Translations under genes and position numbers: made by a program
Part shown: one piece after another, positions 26,680-35,688 of the stretch
Layout: each line of letters starts with the position of its first letter
Numbering within the stretch: the first letter of the stretch is position 1
Assembly: GCA_963826795.1 (NCBI GenBank)
Contig: CAWGYT010000020.1
Coordinates: forward strand, 310,001-374,000
Reading direction: 5' to 3'
Origin: CAWGYT01 sp963826795
Lineage (GTDB): Bacteria; Planctomycetota; Planctomycetia; Pirellulales; Pirellulaceae
Length of the DNA: 64,000 nucleotides
The notes under the pieces: model-generated
The model's database searches: none
Told to the model about the DNA's origin: nothing
Seen by the model: the letters and a program-made list of their open reading frames with translations, nothing else

Positions 26680-27464
26680 GAAGGCCCCGTAGCCCACCAC
26701 GGCTTCGTCCGATCCGGCCAGGTCCGCTGAATTGCGCAAGTCCAGCGTTCGCACGTGGAGTCCGTGTCTCTTCGCCACCTGCAAGAGGCCACCGATCCCG
26801 CCGACGCCTTCCGTACGCTCCGGATCAAGCAGGTCTGCCTGACAACGTTCGATCAAGTGAGCGGTCTCGCTGTCCAAGCGACGCGCGGTCCGGTAGTCGT
26901 ACCCGTGACTCAAGTTGGAACAGACCACAATCAGGGTCTCGTCGCTGCCCCACAAATGATCCAAGACGTCTGCAACCTCGCTTAACGTCACATGACCGAA
27001 CGTGAGGGGAATCAACGAGAACTCACTGAGGACGACTTGCAGAAATAGAAGCGGGGAATCGTGTCCCTCGAGAGGCCGATGTGCCGCGTCGAGCAGGTGG
27101 ATCTGGGGCATCCGCAGACAGGCCTCGATGGATTTCCAGTCGAGCGGGATCAGACCCAGTGGCGTCGAAACCACCGTCTCGGGACTGGTGGCGAGTCCAT
27201 GAAACGAACGCTTGGGCGAGGGGAACAGCAGCACCACGCGGTGGACCGTCGAGCGGATTGGTTTGAGCAAGATGTAACCGTTGGCAGCCACGGGCGCTGC
27301 TTCGTCCAAGCCAGCATACGGCACGATGAGGGCCTTCGGGTAAGGCCCCGCCGGATTGGCGTTGCGCAGGAATCGCTCAATCCGATGGCGCAAGATGGCG
27401 CGTCGTCGGGATCGAACTGCCCGGCGGCCCAGGGGGATCGATTCGGTTTTCCTGTCGCGACCAT
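26662..27464 (-). CDS. MEMO1-like (AmmeMemoRadiSam B) protein, one frameshift
   Basis: The product is about 268 residues. The start at 27464 gives MVATGKPNRSPWAAGQFDPD, which matches the R-x-P-A-V-A-G-x-F-Y-P start of the MEMO family. The frame then shifts by one base at about 27396-27401 and continues as ILRHRIERFL...PKALIVPYAG. In the family the last motif is PHAG and its His, with a later His and Cys, lines the active-site-like pocket; here His is replaced by Tyr (PYAG). SNLSHGYDY near residue 190 matches the later S-S-D-M-S-H-Y motif. MEMO proteins are extradiol-dioxygenase-like; in prokaryotes they often lie beside AMMECR1 and radical SAM genes, which are absent here. The single indel lies beside GGCGCG, like other shifts in this window, and may be a sequencing error. 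Confidence 0.75.
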
Positions 27465-27724
27465 CACGTCACCTGTGCGGCGGTGCGCACGCTGTCTGCA
27501 CGACGCGCGTTCCCACCCGATGGGATGCACTTCACGTGCCAAAACGGATCGCAGGCTCGCGCCAGTTGGAATCGGAAGGCGTCACCCGAACCACCTCGCA
27601 CCGCGCCGAAGCCGCCCACGTTCGGCGTCACTTGGGATCATCGGCGGGTCAGCCGATAAGTACCATCGGTCGCACAAGGCGCGCCGCTTCGCACAGCATC
27701 GGGTTCCGTTTTTCAGCAAGCAGT

Positions 27725-29016
27725 TCAAAAGTCATAGCGAACCATCCAGTCCACCGTCACCGACTTGCCGGGGGCCGACGGCCGCAGTTGGTCAGGCGGA
27801 ATCAGACCGGCTCGCTGGTCCTGATACAAGGTCTTCCAGTACGTGACTTCGAGTCCGGTGCTGAGCGCCTTGCTGACGTGAACGACCAGGTTGGCGAAAA
27901 GAAACTGGTTGTAGGTGCGGCCCACGAGAAACTCATCATTGAACGGATCATCGACGCCATAGCCAACATCGGTGGTCAAATTCTCGGTCCATGAGTACTG
28001 CAAGTCCGCCCAGCCCCCTATCGACGTGATGGCCGCGCGATTACAGGGACAGACGCCTTGCCCGACCCCTCCCAGAAACGGGCTGAGATTCCGTCCGTGG
28101 AAGAACTCCGCCAGCAGGTGGGCGCGAGGGCCAAGCGGCATGGCCAAGTCAAGATTGTAGGACCAGGTTTCGAACCGCGCGCCCTGCTCGGGTGGCAACA
28201 ACAAGGGTGGCGGTCCGGTGGTGAGGAAATCGAACCCGGTCTCTCCGAGATGCGCCGAGATGCCAAGCGTAATGGGCTTTTCGGCGTCCAGCGGGTTGAA
28301 CGATAAAGCCGTGCGAGCTTCGATCACGGGGTAGTTACCGGATTCACGCACCACTCCCGGGTCGGTGGGAAAATCGGGCGTGATATCCTGGTTGAGCGAC
28401 GTTTGGAGCACCCACGAGACGTCCTCCGACACGGTTCCGAACCGCTCGTACCGAAACTGTGCGCGCCGGAATCCAATGTTTCCGCCAAACCACCCCACCG
28501 AGAAATTCACGGTACGAGGATAAAGCGGCGAGATCACATCCCACGTCTGCCCGATCAGGATCCGCTGGTTCTCGTCGTACAACTCCAGGTAGACATGGCG
28601 GATCCGTGCCTGTGCCTGATTCTCGGTCACGTATTCGCCCAAGAAATCAACCTCGACCCGTCCGCCGGAGGAGAGTCCGCCGCGGATTGGGATCTCCGGG
28701 CCGAACACGTCCAAACCGAACCGACTGCGGCGAGCATCGGTATGGAACGCGTCCTCGGGGTGAGACTCCTCTGAGAAGACGAACAAGGTAAACGCGCCCG
28801 GGGAGGTCCGCTGGGTCGCGTAAATCATGTTCGCCCAGAAAGAGCCGTAGGGGACGATCCGAAAGTCGCCCTTCTCCCAACCCAATCCCGTTTCCACGTC
28901 CGGCTTCAGCTCGGCCGGCATCACGCTCGGAGGCGGAGCCGCCTGAAGCGACTCGAGATGACCCAAGGCGCGCGCAGGCCCAGCAAGCACAGCAGATACG
29001 CAGCGAATCGTGGCAT
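27725..29016 (-). CDS. DcaP-like outer membrane porin, one frameshift near the start
   Basis: The product is about 430 residues. An ATG at 29016, preceded by GAGAGAGG, starts a signal peptide (PRFAAYLLCLLGL). After a shift within CGCGCGC at about 28968-28980 the frame continues as ALGHLESLQAAPPPSVMPAEL and on through the mature protein. The body has alternating hydrophobic beta strands, with GDFRIVPYGSFWANMIYAT, RSRFGLDVFG, RVEVDFLGEY and a C-terminal VTVDWMVRYDF that ends in Phe, the usual signature of an outer membrane barrel. The protein resembles the DcaP-like porin family. The open frame runs on upstream through a repeat element to 29377, but that extension is repeat-derived and not part of the gene. 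Nothing was recognised in the 260 bases between its stop and the MEMO-like start. Confidence 0.72.
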
Positions 29017-29471
29017 GCGACGGGACCTCTCTCACGCCGAGTTGATCGACCACTGGCGCGCCACACTTGACCAAATCAGCACAATCGGCAAACTTTCGCA
29101 CGGCTTGCCGCCGTGGGTCCGGTCCAGATGTCTCCAGCGCCAGCAACGCCTCGCAAGCACCGCGAGGTTGGGAAAAAGGGGTCAGGTCCCAAGAGCCGGA
29201 ACGGCCCTTCGGGTGCTTCGCACTTTTGGGACCTGACCCCTTTTTCCCAACCGGGGGCTTCGCACTTTTCGGACCTGACCCCTTTTTCCAATCCGTTCTT
29301 GCCGGTACGAGACTTGCTGTCTGACACTTTGAGACGAATGGATGTCCCGGCAAGACAACGTGGACCGCGTCGGACATGAGCGTCGGACATGAGATGATGC
29401 GTTATCACCGCGAGGTGGGGTCACCGCGAGGTAGGGGGCAGGCACGAGCCGCTTTTTGAAAGGAATGGGTT
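29017..29471. other. Intergenic region with repeats
   Basis: This 455-base stretch between the porin-like gene and the Cys-rich gene holds the GGGGTCAGGTC hairpin repeats described at 29164. I see no gene or clear promoter in the remainder. Confidence 0.6.
29164..29295. repeat. GGGGTCAGGTC-type hairpin repeat with extra half copy
   Basis: A perfect 27-bp inverted repeat, starting GGTTGGGAAAAAGGGGTCAG, occupies 29164-29190 and 29226-29252. A third, inverted half copy (CGGACCTGACCCCTTTTTCC) follows at about 29269-29288 beside a repeated GGGGCTTCGCACTTTT. The same core occurs at 49037 and 58427, and a decayed form at about 31101. Confidence 0.85.
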
Positions 29472-29795
29472 GTGTACGATCAATCAGAACTCGACGAATA
29501 CATGGCTGAGATTCGCGAGCAGGTCTGCAGCCGGTGTATTGAGCGACCTCCGGGCGGTCCGCCCTGTGCGCCGCTTGGGAAACGCTGTGGGATAGAGCTT
29601 CACCTGGAGGAAATCGTGCGCGTCGCCCACGGATCGCGAAATCGGGCAATGGACCCCTACATCGAACGTTTTCATGAAGACGTCTGTCTGCACTGCACCA
29701 ACCAGACGACCAATCAATGCCCCTGTCCGCTCGATCCACTGCTCCAGTTGGCGATCGAGGCCATCGAAACGGTGGACGAACGCCGCCAGACGTAG
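29472..29795 (+). CDS. Small Cys-rich protein with two metal-binding-like motifs
   Basis: This 107-residue cytoplasmic protein has two cysteine clusters: C19, C22, C32 and C39 (CSRC...C...C) and C72, C75, C83 and C85 (CLHC...CPC). Two sets of four Cys in a small soluble protein suggest zinc or iron-sulfur binding, but the family was not recognised. The start is the GTG at 29472, preceded by AAAGGAA about 8 bases upstream. No signal peptide or membrane segment is present. It lies 293 bases before the CHAD gene on the same strand, and in that space nothing was recognised. The middle, DPYIERFHEDVCLHC, is helical. It could be an electron carrier, a zinc ribbon or a metal-sensing protein. Confidence 0.65.
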   Translation: MYDQSELDEYMAEIREQVCSRCIERPPGGPPCAPLGKRCGIELHLEEIVRVAHGSRNRAMDPYIERFHEDVCLHCTNQTTNQCPCPLDPLLQLAIEAIETVDERRQT

Positions 29796-30088
29796 CCATG
29801 CGCCCCGTTCCGCCCCGAAAAAGCACCGGACGCTCGGCGGTAGGGTCGGTACGCGGTGGTATTCCGGCGCACCTGGAGCGCCCGTCCATTGGCGGCGGAT
29901 GTCAATAATTTGAGACAGGCTTGCGGGTGCGTCGACTTCACGTTTAACATAAAATACCGCGGATCTTAACGATTGCTTCATGCCACTTTGCCGGTCGCGC
30001 GATTTTCGAAGGATCTCGCAGGTCGGCCGCGGTAGGCTTTGTCAAAGTAAAGTATGGGGATCGGCTCAGGAGAGCGAGGCGGAGTTCG

Positions 30089-31072
30089 ATGGGCATACGG
30101 AAACAGCTTGAGCACGCCGGTCCCGACGAGGCGGTGACGATCATCGCGCGACACGCGATGAGGTTGTGCCTGTCACCGGTCGTGCCTCAACTCAAGCTGG
30201 CGGCGGAAAGTCCTGCCGACGAAGTTGAGTCAGTGCATCAAATGCGGGTCGCGACGCGACGAGCTCAGGCGTGCTTGACCCTCTTTGGCTCGACGCTGGC
30301 GAAGGGCCGGCGCCAGCGTTTGGCCCGTCGGCTCAAGACGCTGCGAAAGGTTGCCGGAGCGGCTCGGGATTTGGATGTTCTGCTGGCGCGGCTCGGTCCG
30401 CGAATGCAGGACGTGCCCCGAAGTCCCTTGCAGGCGATTTTCGAGGATTTACGAAAACGTCGCCGTGCCGCCCGGAAGCCCATCAAGAAGGCTTGGAAAC
30501 AGGCCCAACGCGCCAACTGGGCCGAGTATTTCGACGAGACGGTCGAGCGGGTTCGCTGGCGGTCAAGCGGGCCCGAGCCGATTTTTCAAAACGTCGCTCG
30601 ACGCGAACTTCAGCCGCTGGTCGATGCCTTCTTAAGGGAGGGCGACCGGGACGTCACGAGTTCCAAGCAACTGCACGAGTTGCGATTGGCCGGAAAGCGC
30701 CTGCGATATGCGATCGAACTGCTGTCAGGTGCCTTCGACTCCACCTTGCGCGACCAGATCTATCCGGTCTTCCGAAGCGTGCAGCAACAACTGGGCGAAA
30801 TCATCGATCACGAGGTCGCCCGCGAGATTTTCGAGGGCTGGTTGGTGCAGTCCGACGACGATCAGCTGAACGTGGCCCTGACGCGCCTCGTGTCTCAGGA
30901 ATCCACTTCGCTGGACAACGCGGTCGACGCGTTTCGACGGAAGTGGACCTCGGAAATGATCGACGGTTTGCGTCGCGATTTCGATCATCTCTTGGAGCCC
31001 ATCGCGGCGTTGCCGGCCAGGTCGCGGGCCAACGGCAAGGCACCGAAACGAAAGTCGGCGATCCGGGCCTAG
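30089..31072 (+). CDS. CHAD domain protein (predicted polyphosphate binding)
   Basis: This 327-residue all-helical protein has the two CHAD repeats: HQMRVATRRAQACL near residue 51 with LRKVAGAARDLDVLL, and LHELRLAGKRLRYAIELL near 200. The many conserved Arg, Lys and His residues line a basic channel that binds inorganic polyphosphate in characterised CHAD proteins. It is a stand-alone CHAD protein with no fused CYTH (triphosphate) domain and no signal peptide. The C-terminus is a basic tail (GKAPKRKSAIRA). The start is the ATG at 30089 with GGAG eight bases upstream. No polyphosphate kinase or exopolyphosphatase is nearby. It could affect polyphosphate granule binding or phosphate storage; this is inferred from the family. 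Confidence 0.9.
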   Translation: MGIRKQLEHAGPDEAVTIIARHAMRLCLSPVVPQLKLAAESPADEVESVHQMRVATRRAQACLTLFGSTLAKGRRQRLARRLKTLRKVAGAARDLDVLLARLGPRMQDVPRSPLQAIFEDLRKRRRAARKPIKKAWKQAQRANWAEYFDETVERVRWRSSGPEPIFQNVARRELQPLVDAFLREGDRDVTSSKQLHELRLAGKRLRYAIELLSGAFDSTLRDQIYPVFRSVQQQLGEIIDHEVAREIFEGWLVQSDDDQLNVALTRLVSQESTSLDNAVDAFRRKWTSEMIDGLRRDFDHLLEPIAALPARSRANGKAPKRKSAIRA

Positions 31073-31165
31073 TGCTGTGTCTTGGCTAAGATTTGGGGGT
31101 CGGGAAAAGGCGTCAGGTTGGGAAACGTCGATCCTGGCAACCTGCGCACGCGATCGCGGCGTCGC

Positions 31166-31801
31166 TCAGGGGTCGAGCCGCGAGGTGTGGTCGTGGACGA
31201 TGACCCACTGGTCGTCGAACCGGCGGAAGACGAGCGTAAAGTTGCCGCCGATCGGATCGGGATCGCGCCGAAGTTGCCAGTTGCCGAGCGCCATCGCGGC
31301 TTGCGAACCGAGCGGCGTAATTTCGAGATTTGTAAAGGAGAGCTCGCCCATTTCCGCCGAGGTCGGATATCGGGTTCGATAGCTGTCCAGCGTCGACTGC
31401 CACCCGCGGGTCACTTTTCCGCCCGAGCTGAACGTAAGTTGCTCGGACCGCCAATACGGCTGCATAAACGCGTCGAGATCTCCGGCGTTCCAAGCGGATT
31501 GCTGAGTGGCCAGCACGGCTTCAATTGCGATCTCGACTGCGGCGGCTTCCCCGGCCGCGGAAGCGTCGCTGGTTGCCACCGGGGGGCGATCGCGCGACGC
31601 CGCCGCCTGCTGCATCGCCACCGCCCGGGCCCGAACGGCCTCGATCCGGGCGGCTTGTTCCTGCTGCACCGCACGCCTCATCATCAACTGCTGCCGCTGC
31701 CAGAAAAGTGCGCCGGCGCCTACCAAGACCAGCACCATCAGCAGCAAGGCACCGCCGGCCAGGATGACGACGGGCCCACCTTGATCTTCTCGCTCACGCA
31801 T
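31166..31801 (-). CDS. Membrane-anchored SnoaL/DUF4440-like protein
   Basis: This 211-residue protein has one N-terminal transmembrane helix (VVILAGGALLLMVLVLVGAG), an Ala-rich helical linker with several Gln and Arg, and a C-terminal NTF2/SnoaL-like cone domain (about 95-211: WNAGDLDAFMQPYW, GKVTRGWQSTLDSY and a final WVIVHDHTS). DUF4440-type proteins of this size often start with QQSAWNAGDLD-like helices; their roles include polar-substrate binding or isomerase-like chemistry, but most are uncharacterised. The start is placed at the ATG at 31801, which has GGGAG about 11 bases upstream; a further start at 31852 is in frame. Its 5' end is close to the divergent metal P-type ATPase start at 31998. 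Confidence 0.75.
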   Translation of the reverse strand: MREREDQGGPVVILAGGALLLMVLVLVGAGALFWQRQQLMMRRAVQQEQAARIEAVRARAVAMQQAAASRDRPPVATSDASAAGEAAAVEIAIEAVLATQQSAWNAGDLDAFMQPYWRSEQLTFSSGGKVTRGWQSTLDSYRTRYPTSAEMGELSFTNLEITPLGSQAAMALGNWQLRRDPDPIGGNFTLVFRRFDDQWVIVHDHTSRLDP

Positions 31802-31997
31802 GCTCTTGTCTCCCACGTCGGTCCGGTCTCGGCGCCTCGTCCCATTGTGCAAGATGTCGCGACTTCAGAAAATACGGTCGCGGCGACATCCGTCGTCGGG
31901 GGGCGATTCGCGCACGGCGGAAAGAGTACGGCACGCCGCGAGTCCGACCGGGCGTTCATCGTCTCAACTTGCGCCGCTTGAGGTCCCGAGTTTCCCA

Positions 31998-33881
31998 ATG
32001 GCGAATCCGATTCCCGGCCGAGCAGCCGCGCAACTTTGGAAATCGCGAGAAACGTTGATCGCCGGTTTCACCGTGGCCATGATCCTGGTGCACTTGGTGT
32101 TACGGTACGGCATAGAGTCATCCAAGGCAATCTCTGACGGGCCGCTCTGGTCCGTCTTGATCTTCGGCGGTCTACCGCTCGTGGGCGACCTGCTCTTGAA
32201 GCTCCTGCGGCGTGAGTTCGGGTCCGACCTGCTGGCGGGAATCTCGATCGTGGTCTCGGCGATACTGGACGAGTATCTGGCAGGCTCGTTGGTCGTGCTG
32301 ATGTTGTCCGGCGGTGAGGCGCTGGAGGCCTACGCCGTGCGGAGTGCGTCGTCGGTACTGCGAGCGTTGAGCAAACGGATGCCGTCGGTGGCGCACCGAA
32401 AAACCGACTCGGTCGTCGAAGACGTTCCTTTGGACGCGCTGGCGATCGGCGACACGCTGGCCGTCTTCCCGCACGAGATCTGTCCGATTGATGGGACCGT
32501 GATCGAAGGCCACGGCGTCATGGACGAATCGTACCTGACGGGCGAACCGTATCTGATGTCCAAGACACCGGGGTCTTCGGTCCTGTCCGGCGCGATCAAT
32601 GGCGAATCGGCGCTGATCGTTCGGGCCGAAAAGTTGGCCGTGGATTCCCGCTACGCGAAAATCATGGAGGTCATGCAGCGTTCCGAAGAGCACCGACCCC
32701 GGATGCGAAGGCTGGCGGATCAACTTGGCGCCTGGTACACGCCGCTGGCCGTGGCCATCGGCGTCGCGGCTTGGATCGGCAGCGGGGATCCGGTCCGGTT
32801 CCTGGCCGTGATGGTCGTGGCCACTCCCTGTCCGCTGTTGATCGCAATTCCCGTCACGATCATCGGATCGATCTCGCTGGCGGCTCGTCGGGCGATTATT
32901 GTTCGCGATCCCGCCTCTCTGGAAACGGCCGACATGTGCCGGACCTTGATTTTCGACAAGACGGGGACGCTCACCTACGGCGAACCGAATCTGGTGGAGC
33001 AAATCGCGACCGACCCGTTCGAACCTCACGAGGTCCTCTCGCTGGTCGGCAGCCTGGAGCGATTTTCGAAGCATCCGCTGGCCACCGCAATCGTGACGGC
33101 GGCGCCGGCGGCCAAGGCGGTCGTCCATGAGGTAACCGAGATCAGCGAGCGTCCGGGCGAGGGCCTCCGCGGGTCGGTCGTCGGCCATCGGCTGCAGGTG
33201 ACGAGTCGCCAGAAGTTGTTGGCTCGGCAACCCGAACTCGCCGCGCTGTTGCCGCAACAGTCGGGAGGCCTGGAATGCGTGATCTTAATTGACGAACGGT
33301 ACGCGGCCACCTATCGATTTCGTGACACCCCACGAACCGACGGCGCCTCGTTCATTCATCATCTTCCTGATCGCCATCAAGTGCAACGCACGATGCTTGT
33401 CTCCGGAGACCGTGAGTCGGAAGTGCGGTATTTGGCGGACCAAGTGGGAATTGACGAGGTCTATTTCAGCCAAAGTCCCGAGCAAAAATTGGCAATCGTC
33501 AACGCTCAGACGGCGCGCGGTCCCACCATGTTCGTGGGAGATGGGATCAATGACGCCCCCGCCTTGATGGCAGCCACGGTCGGTGTCGCGTTCGGTCAGA
33601 ATAGCGACGTGACGAGCGAGGCGGCCGACGTGATCGTGATGGACAGCTCGCTGCAAAAGATCGACGAGTTCCTCCACATCAGCCGCCGCATGCGACGAAT
33701 TGCGCTCCAGAGCGCCATCGGCGGCATGGGGCTGAGTGGGCTCGGGATGCTGCTTGCCGCCGCCGGATATCTGCCGCCCGTGGCCGGTGCGATTTCGCAA
33801 GAGGTGATCGACGTTCTGGCCGTGCTCAATGCCCTGCGGGTCGCTCTCCCACCCAAAGCGCTCGTGGATTTCGAGATCTAG
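31998..33881 (+). CDS. Heavy-metal-type P-type ATPase with TPC motif
   Basis: This 627-residue protein has the core P1B-type architecture with six to eight hydrophobic helices. TGEP (181-184) is in the actuator domain, TPCPL (276-280) in the transport helix, DKTGT with phosphorylated D320, the HP motif (359-360) of P1B pumps in SKHPLA, and GDGINDAPAL near 510. It has no N-terminal metal-binding domain. The TPC motif, rather than CPC, SPC or CPH, is found in a less well-studied group of P1B ATPases, so the metal cannot be predicted. The start is the ATG at 31998; no clear ribosome site is visible, and the frame is open further upstream without another attractive start. No sensor or chaperone gene is beside it. 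Confidence 0.85.
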   Translation: MANPIPGRAAAQLWKSRETLIAGFTVAMILVHLVLRYGIESSKAISDGPLWSVLIFGGLPLVGDLLLKLLRREFGSDLLAGISIVVSAILDEYLAGSLVVLMLSGGEALEAYAVRSASSVLRALSKRMPSVAHRKTDSVVEDVPLDALAIGDTLAVFPHEICPIDGTVIEGHGVMDESYLTGEPYLMSKTPGSSVLSGAINGESALIVRAEKLAVDSRYAKIMEVMQRSEEHRPRMRRLADQLGAWYTPLAVAIGVAAWIGSGDPVRFLAVMVVATPCPLLIAIPVTIIGSISLAARRAIIVRDPASLETADMCRTLIFDKTGTLTYGEPNLVEQIATDPFEPHEVLSLVGSLERFSKHPLATAIVTAAPAAKAVVHEVTEISERPGEGLRGSVVGHRLQVTSRQKLLARQPELAALLPQQSGGLECVILIDERYAATYRFRDTPRTDGASFIHHLPDRHQVQRTMLVSGDRESEVRYLADQVGIDEVYFSQSPEQKLAIVNAQTARGPTMFVGDGINDAPALMAATVGVAFGQNSDVTSEAADVIVMDSSLQKIDEFLHISRRMRRIALQSAIGGMGLSGLGMLLAAAGYLPPVAGAISQEVIDVLAVLNALRVALPPKALVDFEI

Positions 33882-34047
33882 CCGACGCCTCGCTTGGCCA
33901 CACAGGCCACGCCGTTGTTTGACGTGTGCCCACCGATCTGGTCCAATGCCCACGCTCAGCAACGGCGTTCGGAGTGGCGATTCGTTCCGCAATTCAGCCC
34001 GCCAACCAAGACCGAAATCAAGCCCAACCCTCGTGTAAGGCAGAACC

Positions 34048-35618
34048 ATGAAGACGCTTTTCAACCCACCGCTCAGTTCGACCTTTCGACCGACTTGCCT
34101 CGCGGTACGAACGGTTGCCCTGATGTCGTGGGCGATGATCCTCGCGCCGGGATGGGCGACGGGGCAGACGATTGACACGACCAATCGACCGATTAACGTG
34201 GCGCTCGGGGCGAATACGGACACGAACGGAACCCTTTGGTCCGCCTCGTGGTGGACCGATATTCTTGTCGACGGGTTCGCCAACGTCATTCATGGAGATG
34301 GAGCAGGGGGAGTCACGGGATTCGCGGAGGAGCCTGGTTTTTATTATTCAATTGATCTCGGCCAAACCTTGCCCCTGGACGGAATTGCGTTGCTGCCGCA
34401 CAAGACGGCTGCTGCCCGGATCGACTTCGCGATTTTCGCGTCAGTGTCCTGTCACCAAGCGGGGACGAGGTATGGGGAGTTGACCTGTTTCCCAATGAAG
34501 AGGCGCCCGGCGGACCTGGCTCGCGCATCGCACTCACGGCGGCCGACGGCACCGGGACGTTCGAAGGTCGCTTTGTTCAAGTGACTTCGCTCCAGGATCC
34601 CGTGGACGACTACGAACTCCAATTGGCCGAAATCGAAGTGTACTCAGGGTCGGAAGAAGTCCCCCTGAACTACGCCGAGGGGGCACCCGCCGAAACCAAC
34701 GGAACGCTCTACGCTGCCGGCTGGCAGAGCATGGTCGCATTGACCGACGGTAATCACGGCACGATGCTGCACGGCGACGGGGCAGGCGGCGTCACCGGAT
34801 TCGCCGAAGAGGATGGCTTCTACTATCAGGTCGATCTGGGCCAAACCATCGACATCGCCAACATCAGCGTCTGGCCACGACAGGACGGTTGTTGCCCGGA
34901 TCGACTGACGAATTATCGGGTCAGCGTCCACGAGGACAACGGGGGCATGATCGGTCAAGATGTCTGGTCGGCCGATTATCGAACCGACTTCAGCTACCCG
35001 GATGCGGGCCCGGTCGACCCGGATCTGATGGTGGCGGAGGACGATCCGGCGGGCGTCTTCAGCGGGCAATGGGTCCGAATCACTTCGCTGGAAAGCCCGA
35101 TCTCGGACTACGCCCTGCAGATTGCCGAGATCGAGGTGTTTGGAACGACGAGCGGCGGGATCGCGGGCGACTTCGACGGATCGGGGACTTTGGACGCCGC
35201 TGATATCGACCTGCTGTCCGCCGCGGTTCGCAACCTGTCAACTGACCTGACCTACGATCTGAACGACGATGCGCAGGTCAATGACGAGGACCGCACGGTC
35301 TGGGTCGAGGGGTTGAAGCGAACCTACTTCGGCGACGCGGACCTGGACGGAGCCTTCACCAGCACCGACTTCGTGGCGGTTTTCCAGACGGGCGAATACG
35401 AGGACGGGGTGGCGATGAATTCGGGCTGGGCCACCGGTGACTGGGACGGCGACTCGGAATTCGATTCGAGCGACTTCGTCAAGGCGTTTCAAAGCGGAGG
35501 CTACGAGGCGGGACCGCGTCAGGGCGTTGCGGCGGTTCCCGAACCTGCTTCCGTCGCGCTGCTGGGCTGCGGTCTCCTGGCCGTGTGCCCGCTGGTGCGC
35601 CGGCGGAAGTTGGCATGA
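34048..35618 (+). CDS. PEP-CTERM protein with two CCPDRL galactose-binding-like domains, one frameshift
   Basis: The product would be about 523 residues. A signal peptide begins at the ATG at 34048 (AAGG upstream). Two homologous beta-sandwich modules then follow, each with GDGAGGVTGFAEE, FYYxxDLGQT and DGCCPDRL. In the first module the frame slips at about 34396-34401 (CCGC-ACAAGACGG, one base missing), after which QDGCCPDRLRDFRVSVLSP would be read. The second module runs unbroken and passes into a dockerin-like motif pair (DADLDGAFTSTDFV and DWDGDSEFDSSDFVKAF), then VPEP, a hydrophobic helix and RRRK, the PEP-CTERM signal. The dockerin pair is shared with three other proteins in the window. 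The CCPDRL module also occurs once in the CotH protein downstream. Function is unknown; a glycan-binding surface protein is likely. Confidence 0.85.
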
Positions 35619-35688
35619 GGGCGCGGAAGTTTCACCACAGCGGCACAGAGAGCACTCGGAGCGACTCCGAGCTGGAAAGAACCTCTTG

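Noticed and set aside
29484..29981. 165-codon minus-strand frame under the Cys-rich small gene
   Set aside because: It lacks a ribosome site and its composition is like other shadows; the plus strand has GTG with AAAGGAA and paired Cys motifs.
32172..34289. Minus-strand frames of 361 and 334 codons under the P-type ATPase
   Set aside because: Arg/His/Gln-rich, no signal or motif, and opposite a gene with all P-type motifs.
34048..34584. A separate 178-codon gene before the PEP-CTERM gene
   Set aside because: Reading the next frame after about 34398 restores the CCPDRL module and joins it to the following frame, so it is one gene with one indel.
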